A stretch of 13,758 nucleotides of DNA, from positions 1-13,758 of the forward strand of contig JAJKFJ010010447.1 in the NCBI GenBank assembly GCA_027382625.1. Reading direction: 5' to 3'. The stretch's first letter is position 1, and each line of letters begins with the position of its first letter. This DNA is from Tetmemena sp. SeJ-2015 (lineage: Eukaryota > Ciliophora > Spirotrichea > Sporadotrichida > Oxytrichidae). This document shows, in pieces, positions 1-7,910 of the stretch. The position numbers were made by a program, and so were the translations under genes. The notes under the pieces were generated by a model. The model was not told the origin of the DNA. It did not search any database and saw only the letters and a program-made list of their open reading frames with translations.

Positions 1-672
1 AAATCTTTCATTATGATTTACATCTGCATCATGAAGTTCATTTTTAGGTATTTTCTAAAATCCCCACTCTCTTTGACTTCCTCCTTCGTCAAATGCTTTA
101 TTAACTCTTATTAAGTTGATTTACAATTTGCCTTATATAAAAATCTGAGTCTGCAAAATCTAATTTTACCGCACTTCAATTTTTTAATAGAATTCTTCTT
201 CTTATGAATTAAGCTATCCTGAAACTGAGATAAGTAAAGAACTTCTTCCTTAATTATTTATTAAATTATATGTCTTAAATAAGAATATATCTAAAATCAA
301 GGCTCTCCACTTTCAATTTCTCATCACACTTTTAGTGATGATGAGCTCCAACTTTATTACAAGTTTCTTTTTTTTATTGAATAAGTTTTTTTTCTTCGCA
401 ATCCTTATTGTTGAAACTTCCACATTTAGATTGGTGAAAGATAGAAACTATCATTTATAATTCATATGTAATCCACTGTTTCCAATAGTCGTCAATCTTT
501 TTCAACAACCAGCAGTTAATTGTGCATTTAAAAGCAATTTTGCAAAATAAATTCTATTTTCTTAATATTAAAATATAGTTTTACTATCCCCTAGTAGCTA
601 ATAGCAGCTCATTTCTACCACCTTCTTCTAATCGGTGGTCTAATTCCAATAATGTTCAAATTTGTCTCCCAT
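1..672 (-). CDS. X3: germline gene of family X, three MDSs, 3' end beyond left edge
   Basis: Read with TAA/TAG as Gln. The start is the ATG at 672-670; the reading begins MGDKFEHYWNQ and shares the pattern M-x-D-x-F-x-x-YW and CYQLLxDSK with X2 (7403). Two frame breaks are resolved by removing pointer-flanked spacers (550-569 and 254-273). The joined product runs through a Cys/His-rich stretch (SKCGSFNNKDCEEKK, then ETCNKVGAHHHQKCDEK), then LDFRYILIQGRSS, a Gln-rich section (EEEFYQKIEVRQNQ) and KAFDEGGSQREWGF, still open at position 1. The Cys/His spacing suggests a zinc-binding module followed by a helical segment, but I do not recognise the family. There are no internal TGA codons after removal, so it looks intact. 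Its relation to X1 and X2 is clear only in the N-terminal motif; the rest may be divergent or from a different gene sharing that N-terminus. Confidence 0.75.
254..273 (-). other. IES in X3, pointer TTAAG
   Basis: CTTAA (plus strand) occurs at 249-253 and 274-278. Removing 25 bp joins the VESLDFRYILI frame to the GRSSLLISVSGQLNSQEEE frame; both flanks are convincing coding sequence in different frames, which the deletion reconciles. Confidence 0.75.
550..569 (-). other. IES in X3, pointer TATTTT
   Basis: The direct repeat AAAATA (plus strand) lies at 544-549 and 570-575 and flanks a 20-bp, almost pure AT spacer. Removing spacer plus one repeat (26 bp) joins the frame of MGDKFEHYWNQ to the frame of KKIDDYWKQW without a TGA; unspliced, the first frame hits TGA soon after. 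Confidence 0.65.
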
Positions 673-998
673 TTAGAATGCAATATTTAAAAATAGCATT
701 TTATCGGAATTTTTTTTAAAAGAAAATATTTTTATTTAAATATTATTTTAAAAATATTTAGTATTTTATGTTTTACAGTTGAAAGATATATTAAATATAA
801 TAAGAGATAAAATTGTATGATAAAGTCATAACTAAGGGAGATCTTATTTAATATTTTATACGCATCAGTACTTTTTATGCCAAAAATATGCAAATTAAAT
901 AAAGGTAGCTCTATTCTTCTATAGTTGTAAAAAGTTAAATAAATAAAAGTAAAATTATAAATATCATTTGCGTATTTATCATCATTAAAGCGATATAA
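673..998. other. AT-rich spacer upstream of X3
   Basis: No convincing coding block on either strand and no repeat or RNA-like structure recognised. By position it separates the X3 start from the presumed 3' end of Y2, so it would hold the X3 promoter and any chromosome-fragmentation or telomere-addition sites, but nothing here identifies them. Confidence 0.4.
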
Positions 999-1535
999 TC
1001 AGTAATAGAAAATAATTTAATTATCTTCATCAACTAGACTTCCCATTTAAAACTTATTCTATTTTCTTTTAATTATTTTACCCTGCATCTCAAGTATAAA
1101 CCTTCTTAACACACTAATAATATTTAATAGGATTCATCAAAGTCAAAATTTTAATATTTCATAAATATACTCTAAGATATTTAATAAAGAGAATATTGCT
1201 TCCAAGTTGCTTGATGAATTTATAGCTATGAAAATAAACATATTTATGGTCTGCTTGTGGCAATCTATGGCTTAGTTTTTATTTAATTGTTATTAAAATT
1301 ACAAATAAAAATAGGACATATGTAGCCCAACCCCTAACTCTCTTAAGTATTAAAGATGAGAAGAGGTGACATAATAAATTAATTTATTTTAAAAATACAT
1401 ATGAATAAGTTTAAATTAGAATATTAAATAGATAGATTTTTCATCCTCTCAACTTTTTAATGAGAAACATAGCCGATGAAAATTTTATAATCGCTAGAGT
1501 TCACAAGATTTTAGTGAATCAATTTTGGATATGGC
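999..1535 (-). CDS. Probable 3' MDSs of Y2 (kelch gene)
   Basis: Three short minus-strand coding blocks, boundaries unresolved. About 1430-1535 reads NLVNSSDYKIFIGYVSHQK, which resembles a kelch strand. About 1190-1235 reads SYKFIKQLGSN, and Y1 has SFKFIKQLGN at about 7870-7910. About 999-1110 reads QMGSLVDEDNQIIFYY and then TGA (1001-999); it aligns loosely with YIDQEDLIITF of Y1 at about 7600-7680. The order and spacing mirror the Y1 side, so I take these as the C-terminal part of Y2 separated by further IESs. Pointers joining them were not found, and the TGA at 999 could be the true stop or lie inside an IES. Confidence 0.45.
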
Positions 1536-1689
1536 TATGAAGTTAAAGGTTTTTTACAAAAAATCTATAAATAGTTTTTGAATAACTATAAATCTCAGGT
1601 AATAAAAAGAATCCAATTATAATTTAATTACCATCATTTTATATTAACTACCTTATTATTTAAATAAGATTTTTAATTCAAACTAATTT

Positions 1690-1983
1690 ATAACTTAATA
1701 AGAGATTTTGCTGTATGAGACTTTCAGTTTCTAGAATAGTGTTTGTTACATGTTTGAATTATTTGTCTCTGAAATTGTTTTGAATGAGTATGAATATGAT
1801 CTCAAGAATAAAATTCCTCTTCTTGAATTGACTTGGGATGCTTTGTTTTTGTCATCCCTCCCTATGCAGATCAAATCAATATTTCCTATCAATAAACAAA
1901 AACTTAATCTTCAATAAGAAACTCATATTGGTGCTGCAAATTTAACTAAGCATGAATTATTAAAATCGATCTAGATTCACTGA
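1690..1983 (+). CDS. U: plus-strand coding block inside the Y2 3' region, unknown protein
   Basis: An open ciliate-code frame with very protein-like content: QQEILLYETFSFQNSVCYM, then FELFVSEIVLNEYEYDLKN, KIPLLELTWDALFLSS and ETHIGAANLTKHE, ending at TGA 1981-1983. An in-frame ATG lies at 1750, but open sequence extends upstream to at least 1621, so it may be an internal MDS rather than a start. I do not recognise the family. It lies opposite to Y2, between the Y2 MDS ending at 2089 and the presumed Y2 3' MDSs, as V does in Y1. The TGA may be the real stop or IES sequence: ATGA near 1952 recurs near 4149 and would join in frame to Z, a weak 4-bp match. Confidence 0.7.
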
Positions 1984-2088
1984 ACTTCGCAAGAATACAA
2001 AAATATATTATTACAGTATAAGTGTTCAATAAAATAAGAAATTTCATCCATGAAAACTTACTATTGTTACTGTAAATAATTATATTTT

Positions 2089-3844
2089 AATTGTATCAGA
2101 ATCTGGTTAGCTTTGACAATATTTAAGATTCAAAACTTAAACGCTTTCAAAAAATAAAATATGAAAATAAATCAGTAGATTAATATATTTTTGCATTTAG
2201 AGAAATCTTCCCATTATATGTAAAATTATTTATATCATATAAGATTAAATAAAAATAGACTGTTCATTTTTTACGCATTAAGCTAAATTTGTATTAAATA
2301 ATAAATTTATAAATTATAATTTCAACATTCTCTCTAAGAAGCCTGGGCAACTTTTTAGTGTAGCAGCCTATAATGTATAGTTTGCCTTTGTGATAAAAAA
2401 GCCCACAATTACCTCTTCCTTTTTCTAATTTTCCAAAATGGTTAGTAGGCAAAAACTTTTGAGTATATGTGTCAAAAACTTCTATATCCTTGTGATACAC
2501 TAAATCTTTCTCTTTATACACATTATAAATAAGATATAGCTTAACATGTTATCTTGCTGACAAAAAGTAGCCTCCCACTATGAATATGTACCTATTACAG
2601 ACAAGCTCTATAGTTGATTCTAGACAATTTGGCATCTTCTTTGTTGCTATGTTGTTGGTTATGAGAAATGACTTGAGGCAAAGTCTATGGACAGTAAAAA
2701 AATATATATATATTTCATTTTCTAAGTTGTTGACTTCTCGTCTCTTTCAATTTCATATATTTATCAAAGGAAAAATATTCTTATTGGAAGATATATTTTT
2801 TGAATTATAAATAAGCATTTTTATTTATTTTTTAAAAGAAATTATTCTCATTTAATTTTTTATAACAAATTTTAACTTTATAAAAATATTCCACATTATT
2901 CTTAAATTATGTTTAAAAATTTTGTTTATAAAAAATATAAAAGCATAGATTTTTAAATGAGATTTAAGCTATATTTTGTTAAAAATTTGAGTAAAAGTAA
3001 AAAATCTTTCAATGAGATAGAAAGCATCGCGTGCTTTGATAACTCTGTCAACTTTTAGCTTTTGAGGATTCCTTATCATACAGTGATTCCACCCTAACCC
3101 GTTTGCTTTAACTTAGACATCGACTGCGTCTTTAAGATATTGCCAGTATACTCTATCCACAGTTGTTACCTATTTTGCTTTGTCGAACCCTATATAGTTT
3201 GCTATTTAATTAAAATTTATGATTTATTAAATACTACGAAGCAGACAAAAATTTAAGACATCTTAAAGTTTCCAATCACTCTGATCCAAAACTTATATAA
3301 TAATTTCAATTGTAACTTTAGAGAATTTAAATACGTGGAGTGATCTCCTTTCTTTACTATTTTTTTAATTTAACTCTACTAGTTATAAATCAATACTAGA
3401 TCCAGTAAATACTATATTTTAAAGTTAAAGAACTCTTTAATTTCTTTTGAATAGTATAAAATAATTAAAAAAGGTTCTCTAACTGTCTCTGCTTATCCAT
3501 TTTAATTTATTAAATAATTTAATTGATAGTTTAATAATTTCTTAGCTATAATAAATAAAGAAACTACGCTCAAGCAGTCCATGCGGAAAATTATTCTACA
3601 TAAATGCCATTATATTAAAAATCTTAGTGTCACTCATATATTGAAACGTTCTGTTGGGATCTGCATCTTCAAGAGCGCAGCTATTGAGAACTTGTGGAAT
3701 AAATCTGTTGTAGAATATCTTGCATAGTCCTTAAAGAGCAAACTATTCTGAATAGATCAAATAGTTGATGATGTTGAAGATGCTTGAGCTTTTAAATGCT
3801 AATTATAAAATATTGCTATTTATTTTTGGTAATTGTTTGTTCAT
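2089..3844 (-). CDS. Y2: kelch-repeat protein gene, seven MDSs and six IESs
   Basis: Start ATG at 3844-3842, conserved with Y1 (12023). Removing six pointer-flanked spacers gives one frame of about 298 codons to 2089, with no TGA; the gene probably continues (see 999-1535). Order of parts: MNKQLAFKSSSIFN; an F-box-like helical N-terminus (SEQFALQGLCKIFYNRFIPQV); FRMDCLSVV; VDRVYWQYLKDAVDV; NPQKLKVDRVIKA; then kelch strands CNRYIFIVGGYFLSA and CGLFYHKGKLYIIGCY, the first with the di-Gly, the second with GC in place of GG; then SVQVLNLKY. Kelch proteins form beta-propellers that bind partners; an F-box-like N-terminus would suggest a ubiquitin-ligase adaptor, but that is inference. Differences from Y1 are mostly synonymous or conservative, so both copies seem under selection. 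Several Gln are TAG or TAA, one matching CAG in Y1. Confidence 0.85.
2151..2319 (-). other. IES f of Y2, pointer TTGAAA
   Basis: TTTCAA (plus strand) at 2145-2150 and 2320-2325 flanks 169 bp of AT-rich sequence. Excision joins LLRENVE to SVQVLNLKY in frame. The Y1 equivalent uses AAGACGTT and is 838 bp. Confidence 0.8.
2696..2724 (-). other. IES e of Y2, pointer ACT
   Basis: AGT (plus strand) at 2693-2695 and 2725-2727 flanks 29 bp of A/T runs. Excision joins DEKSTT to VHRLCLKSF. The pointer is only 3 bp, but Y1 has an IES at the same codon with pointer CAACT. Confidence 0.8.
2752..3004 (-). other. IES d of Y2, pointer ATTGAAAGA
   Basis: TCTTTCAAT (plus strand) at 2743-2751 and 3005-3013 flanks 253 bp, the most AT-rich stretch of the gene. 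Excision gives FYLIERDEKSTT; two in-frame TGA codons (2755-2753, 2749-2747) are removed or put out of frame. Confidence 0.9.
3201..3525 (-). other. IES c of Y2, pointer AAACTAT
   Basis: ATAGTTT (plus strand) at 3194-3200 and 3526-3532 flanks 325 bp. Excision gives IIAKKLLNYIGFDKAKQ, matching Y1 IYYRQLLTIIGSDKSEM. The spacer itself has no TGA in the Y2 frame, so unspliced it looks like one long ORF; only the paralog shows it is not conserved. A shorter alternative pointer (ATAGC) also keeps the frame but fits Y1 less well. Confidence 0.8.
3592..3617 (-). other. IES b of Y2, pointer ATTTT (26 bp)
   Basis: AAAAT (plus strand) at 3587-3591 and 3618-3622. Excision gives MSDTKIFRMDCLSVV. The same pointer is used in Y1, but the Y1 spacer is 724 bp and contains coding block W. 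Confidence 0.85.
3805..3829 (-). other. IES a of Y2, pointer AATTA
   Basis: TAATT (plus strand) at 3800-3804 and 3830-3834. Excision (30 bp, in frame either way) gives MNKQLAFKSSS; in Y1 the equivalent 29-bp excision is needed to restore frame. Confidence 0.75.
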
Positions 3845-3985
3845 CTTTTGAGATAGTTTATGAGAATAGATTAATTAACAAAGCATAAAATCCAATTTAA
3901 ACACTTAGCATTCTGTCAGGTTTTATCATCATGAACTTCACTTATTTAAATTTATCAGATCACCTATTTTTGTTGTTTAAGGATA
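3845..3985 (-). promoter_or_regulatory. Conserved upstream region of Y2
   Basis: Nucleotide similarity to Y1 stays high for about 130-140 bp upstream of the shared ATG (compare 12024-12155), including GATCACCTATTTTT at both far ends, then stops. It carries indels that would break a coding frame, so it is more likely a conserved 5' UTR/promoter or subtelomeric part of the macronuclear chromosome than coding. The outer limit could mark the end of the first MDS. The plus-strand frame of Z overlaps part of it. Confidence 0.45.
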
Positions 3986-4001
3986 AAAATAAAATTTAAC
4001 T

Positions 4002-4619
4002 ATGCTAAAAAATAATTAGCTATAAACTGAGGGGCTATATTCTAAATCAAATTCGACATCAACTTAAAAAATAATTTTTATATTACTCAAACTTAATTTA
4101 CGAAATTGTAAAAACTTTATTATTTTTAATGTTCTCCTTATTAACGGAAATGAGAATTAAAATTTTTACCAAGATACATTTCGAATCTCATCCATTAGTC
4201 GTAAAACTGAAAGTTTAAATAGCAATAAGATATTAGAGATTAAATTTTAAATATAAAACCTGTATATTACCTTAAAATAAATTACATATTTAGTAATGGA
4301 AATTTTTCTCTCGTTAATCAATTGGCCTACTGATTAAATTAATATTTTAATAATTTTAGACCATTCATCACCCTCACCATACTCTCAACCTACAAAAATA
4401 CAAAATAAAGGAGAAAATGTTGCATATTGTTGTATTGTTTTTATGAAATTTGGCCTATATGGAATTAATAAAAGAGGGCTTTTTTAATTTCTTAACTTAA
4501 ATAAGTATTATGGTTAAATGTTCGTTATAGAAATGGCTAAATAAATTCTTATTTAAATTTATTAGATAAATTAAATAGGGTTAATATAATTATAGGAGAA
4601 CTTAAAGTAAAATCAGTGA
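4002..4619 (+). CDS. Z (first part): plus-strand coding block between X2 and Y2
   Basis: A ciliate-code frame without TGA from 3852 to 4619, with an in-frame ATG at 4002. It contains convincing stretches: NNQLQTEGLYSKSNSTSTQ near 4010-4065, ENQNFYQDTFRISSISRKT at about 4152-4210, and SPSPYSQPTKIQNKGENVA at about 4370-4430. Very AT-rich segments between them (about 4065-4140, 4235-4350) are probably IESs or linkers; I did not find pointers. Ser/Asn/Gln-rich, no recognised domain. It is opposite in strand to its neighbours and has no counterpart between X1 and Y1 (only about 370 bp there), so this unit carries extra material. Confidence 0.55.
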
Positions 4620-5032
4620 GCCTACTTAAGCGCTACTTTATTCTTTAATAAAGTTAAATACTGCGAAAAAAATATCGATAATAAGAGCAAGCTAAAATAT
4701 TAACATAGAAAATGTATTTGCTTACATGTAATTTTAAATTCTTCCTTAATCTAAATCCCTAAATTTGATAAGAAAGTGATAATATGTTGTGTATAACTAA
4801 TTTATTAATTTTCACATATAATTATTAGAGTAAAAAGCTGGATGTATTCACATTAATCAGTAGTAATAGCCACAACATCAATATTCAACTTTACAAGGTT
4901 AAACAAAAGAAGAAGCAAAAAGTACGAATACAATGTTAAGAAGGAAGAAAGAGGTATTTTGTTCGCGAACGAAAGCAAAATATTAATTAAAACGATAAAA
5001 AAATACTTGAGGTGTTCCAAAAATAATTATTT
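4555..5032 (+). CDS. Z (later part): plus-strand coding blocks, frame unresolved
   Basis: Two purine-rich, higher-GC blocks on the plus strand. At 4555-4779 one frame reads RTQSKISEPTQALLYSLIK and NINIENVFAYMQF and ends at TGA 4777; a second frame reads GELKVKSVSLLKRYF. At about 4858-5032 one frame reads QQQQPQHQYSTLQGQTKEEA, another KVRIQCQEGRKRYFVRERK. Both frames look protein-like, so I cannot choose; small IESs probably shift the frame within the blocks. Strand composition favours plus-strand coding. It follows Z and likely belongs to the same gene. Confidence 0.45.
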
Positions 5033-5185
5033 TTGCAGTAAATTATTAAGAAGCATTTATTACATTTTGAATATAGCACTTGTCCTTCTTTTATGATCGG
5101 CTTTATTTGAATATTTTATAAAATTCATGACTAATAAAATAGTGAAATGTAGGAGATCATACAAAATTCTGATTTGCTATTTAAT

Positions 5186-5452
5186 TCAAATTTAATTTGG
5201 GCTAAAAGAGTCCTGCTTACGTTAAGTAGAAGCAGTGGATGGTTTTGGTTGTTGAGAGTTATTGTTTAAAATATTTTCGCGAATTTAATTTGTTCGAGTA
5301 ACCAGGGAAGCTGCTGTAATAGTTTAGGTGCTATTAATAGAGGATGCAGTGAATGGTCGCTAACTATATCTATTAGCTATAGAATTTTGGACTGCATTCG
5401 AACTTGTCTGAGCTATAGTTGATTAATTAAATATATCTGGTTTTTAAGCAAT
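5186..5452 (-). CDS. X2 3' MDS: Ser/Thr/Gln-rich C-terminus
   Basis: On the minus strand this block reads STIAQTSSNAVQNSIANRYS, RPFTASSINSTQTITAASL and QQPKPSTASTQRKQDSFSP, ending at TGA 5188-5186. From about 5190 to 5600 the plus strand has no TCA at all, so all minus frames are free of TGA while the plus frames contain many. The low-complexity S/T/N/Q tail is typical of ciliate proteins and was likely disordered. The frame stays open up to 5921 through the first copy of a repeated block (see 5466-5640). By order it is the 3' end of X2; it may instead be a separate gene's end, since the join to the propeller-like part is not resolved. Confidence 0.7.
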
Positions 5453-5465
5453 GATTGAATTTGGT

Positions 5466-5640
5466 TTTATTATAGCAGTGAATTTAATGGAAAATAGAAT
5501 TAAACTAAAATGGATTTGAGTATTGGTATTTGAACTATCTTGAATTTAAGTAATTGTTATACCATTTGATTAAAAATTAAATTATATCTATATCCAATTT
5601 TTGGGAGTACTTAATTCAGACTTATAATCGTTAAAATATT
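5466..5640 (-). repeat. Repeat R1 of a three-copy block within X2
   Basis: About 175 bp similar to R2 (6155-6345) and, more weakly, R3 (6600-6725). Shared plus-strand marks are TTTATTATAGC at one end and GGGAGT at the other. In minus translation R1 gives FNFQSNGITITQIQDSNT and HFSLILFSIKFTAIIK; R2 gives FDAESNGLIIIQIGHTSTA and FFIKFSAIIK. The repeated peptide has the alternating pattern of a beta-propeller blade strand, so these may be duplicated blades; part of the similarity lies in very AT-rich sequence that may be IES. Confidence 0.5.
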
Positions 5641-6154
5641 TTATAGTGTTTATCTGGAGAATACGAGTTTGAAAGAATGATATCTCGTAGTTTAAACGGT
5701 TTTAATTTTGCAAAAATAATACTGGTATTAATTTTGTATGACAATAGAACAATCTGCTGATCTGGAATGCTTGAGCCATTTCAACTGCTTCATATTTACA
5801 ATCCTTGTTTATTAATTTAACTGATAATTGATTTATAATTCCTTATAAGTAATAATAATGCAGATGATTTTAATTCCTCTTTCTTAAATTTTGGAAGAGA
5901 GGTTTTCTGTTAAGTTTCTTTCATAAGAGCTCTCATCTATATATTTAAAAAAAATTTAACCTATGCTGTATCTAATTTCTTCTTCTCTTTAAATTCAATA
6001 TGTTTCAAATTCACTCCATGAATAAAAACATAATAGTTTTTAATTTATTTTGCTTTTTTATTACTCAATTTATAGCAAAAATAGTTTTTATTTTTACTCT
6101 GTAAATATCAAGGTAATATATTTTTAAATAAGAAATAATAATTTCTGCTTTATT

Positions 6155-6345
6155 ATAGCTGAGAATTTAATAAAAAAGAGAATTAAATAAGATACTAAAT
6201 TAAAATGGAATAAATAAGTGGCAGTTGAAGTGTGTCCAATTTAAATAATTATTAGACCATTCGATTCAGCATCAAATTCTAAGAACTTTTTATCCTTGCA
6301 ACTCTTATGTGGGAGTGCTCAGTCAAGAGTTATAAGCGACACAAG
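6155..6345 (-). repeat. Repeat R2 of the three-copy block within X2
   Basis: Similar to R1, with indels. The minus reading FLEFDAESNGLIIIQIG is clean, but the frame equivalent to R1's YKSELSTP meets a TGA in R2, so R2 is interrupted by an IES, shifted, or decayed. Confidence 0.45.
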
Positions 6346-6410
6346 TTTTGAATAATCTGAAGATGAGGAAGAAGAAGAATGCGCGAAGCATATCTCCATT
6401 TATTATTTTA
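6255..6410 (+). CDS. Ambiguous plus-strand coding-like block overlapping R2
   Basis: Two plus frames look protein-like: SFEQSEDEEEEECAKHIS preceded by SAQSRVISDT, and LRTFYPCNSYVGVLSQELQ followed by VLNNLKMRKKKNARS. The minus strand of the last part reads as a Ser/Phe run and is less convincing. It may be an inverted MDS inside X2, or part of the plus-strand gene(s) Z/V. Only one of the readings can be right and I cannot tell which. Confidence 0.35.
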
Positions 6411-6599
6411 ACCAATCATCGATTTTAATTAAAATTCCTACTATATTATTTAAGCTAAAAAAGCAATTTAAATTGCTGATTATTCTATTGAAATTTGTCA
6501 TGAGTTAATTTTTGAATATAATTGAACCATTTAAAATGGATATCTATTTGCATATTAAAAGTTTGCAAGGGATTGAATTGAGTAGAATAATTACTTTTA

Positions 6600-6725
6600 T
6601 AATTTAAAAAATTATAGTGAATATAAAATAAAAAAATTAATGGAAATCTATATTCAAATTATTTTTAGTAATCATTTAGATAAAAATTAAATGTGGGAGT
6701 CTTTTATTTGTTGAAATAAAAGTAG
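6600..6725 (-). repeat. Repeat R3 of the three-copy block within X2
   Basis: Weakest copy. Shares the GTGGGAGT mark (about 6693-6700) and the AT-rich context with R2; translation continues from the propeller-like block above as KQKTPTFNFYLNDYQK. Similarity is limited and could partly be shared base composition. Confidence 0.3.
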
Positions 6726-6860
6726 TAAGTTGCCTTTTGATCTTGGCTTGAGTATCTAACTTAAAAGTGGCCATAATCATTGGTAGCTATAAGAACTTAA
6801 TTGTCTACATAAAAATCCTGCCAGTTTTAAGATTTATTCAAACACTCTATATTTCTCGCA
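6715..6860 (-). CDS. X2 internal MDS with beta-propeller (WD40)-like strand
   Basis: The minus frame reads NIECLNKSQNWQDFYVDN, then QVLIATNDYGHFQVRYSSQD. X1 has the close paralog NWQDFFVDQ, NLLIATNDYGHIQI at 13055-13255. The run hydrophobic-IATNDYGH-hydrophobic resembles a WD40 strand plus turn, of the kind seen near the C-terminus of propeller blades, but the family cannot be fixed from one motif. The frame stays open well upstream (to about 7256), so the 5' boundary is uncertain. Nucleotide similarity to X1 is good over about 120 bp and fades either side, as expected for an MDS between unrelated spacers. Confidence 0.65.
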
Positions 6861-7159
6861 ACATGGGGGTTATTTTTATAAAATTAAAATTATTCATTTT
6901 AAAAGAAATGCTAAACCCTCACAATCTTATTTATCCCAAAAATATAAATAATTAATTACAAATATGTGTTTAGATTAACAATTTATAAATTTTATAAATT
7001 TGTAAACAAAAAATGATATAATTATTTGCAGTTTGAGTTATAAATAAGTTTAAATATAAAGTTAAGCACCTAGATTAAAATTTCCATTTATTCTTCTTTT
7101 TTCGATAAATTTTGCTAATTATTCAGTTGAACAATGAGAAGTACAATATTATAATTTTA

Positions 7160-7256
7160 CAATTAAAAAAATGAGGTTTGATTGTTAATATTGTCTATAG
7201 AAATTATTAGCAACATCTTAATGCTTACTTGTGCCCTTTTATTTCTGATAGCAATC
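7160..7256 (-). CDS. Possible X2 MDS between N-terminus and propeller part
   Basis: In the same open minus frame as the propeller-like block, this stretch reads EIKGHKQALRCCQQFLQT, more protein-like than the surrounding AT-rich sequence; further down the frame gives NNQQNLSKKEEQMEIL near 7070-7110. X3 has Cys-rich sequence at the equivalent position. No pointer could be assigned to join it to the 7302-7403 block. Confidence 0.35.
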
Positions 7257-7301
7257 AATATCATGATAAGTGGACTTTTTACTTTTTTACAAAAAAAAAT
7301 T

Positions 7302-7403
7302 AAAAATTAGTTTACTATCCTCCAGAAGTTGATAGCAGCCCGTTTCGGTTATTTTCTTCATTTCAGGAGTCTAAATCCAATATTCTGCAAAAATGTCCAC
7401 CAT
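7302..7403 (-). CDS. X2 N-terminal MDS
   Basis: ATG at 7403-7401; reads MVDIFAEYWIQTPEMKKITE then GCYQLLEDSKLIF. It is the paralog of the X3 N-terminus (MGDKFEHYWNQ and CYQLLGDSKTIF), and DNA similarity between 7312-7410 and 587-680 is obvious by eye. The coding similarity ends where X3 has its first IES (pointer TATTTT), so an IES boundary is expected at about 7302 here too; the T-rich tract at 7290-7305 fits, but I could not identify the pointer. Confidence 0.75.
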
Positions 7404-7498
7404 ATGGAATGTGATATTTTAATCTTTATTACTTTTAAATCAATTACCTTCACTTTAAAAATACTCTCTAATCAAATTAAGTTTATATTTATTTTAAA

Positions 7499-7910
7499 TC
7501 ATTCATTTAGTAGTTAAGAATTAATTGATTTCGATGATTGGTTAAATTAATAGGTAGGTATATTATCATGAAGGAATTTTATATATTTAATTTTCTCACG
7601 GCAGCTTGCTGCTTAGTTATTAAACGTTATTATTAGATCCTCCTAATCAATATATTCATTAGCATAGTTTTTATCGGCGATACCTCTGAGCAGAGATCTT
7701 CGACAAAATAGTAAGAGTAGATTATTTTTTTTAAAAATGTGAATTTTAACTTATAATAATTTAATTCCATTATATAAATAATCTATACTGAATAATAAAA
7801 AATAATTAATTAGCCTCTTTCAACTTAATTTTATTTGATTTGATAACACTAAATTTCACATTAAAATCTTAAATAATATTGCCAAGTTATTTTATGAATT
7901 TAAAGCTTGA
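7499..7910 (-). CDS. Probable 3' MDSs of Y1
   Basis: A minus frame without TGA from 7820 to the TGA at 7501-7499 carries convincing protein: GIADKNYANEYIDQEDLIIT, then NNQAASCREKIKYIKFLHD and YQFNQSSKSINSQLLNE. A second block at about 7870-7910 reads SFKFIKQLGNIIQDF, matching SYKFIKQLGSN on the Y2 side (1190-1235). YIDQEDLIITF loosely matches LVDEDNQIIFY of Y2. I take these as the C-terminal part of Y1; the joins to the MDS ending at 8800 are not resolved. The TGA at 7499 is a plausible true stop, 96 bp before the X2 start. Confidence 0.5.

Noticed and set aside
1..672. X3 as a frameshifted pseudogene or a case of programmed frameshifting
   Set aside because: Both frame changes coincide with AT-rich spacers bearing direct repeats of the right phase, and no other damage is seen.
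2580..2810. Plus-strand standard-code ORF (76 codons)
   Set aside because: Antisense shadow of Y2 MDSs and IES e; the minus strand is the conserved coding strand. The plus-strand ORFs at 6767-6955, 7329-7517 and 10556-10741 are shadows of the same kind.
3201..3926. One continuous Y2 exon from 3926 to 2756
   Set aside because: With TGA as the only stop, AT-rich DNA gives long chance ORFs. Comparison with Y1 shows that segments 3201-3525 and 3592-3617 are not conserved and must be removed to align the proteins.
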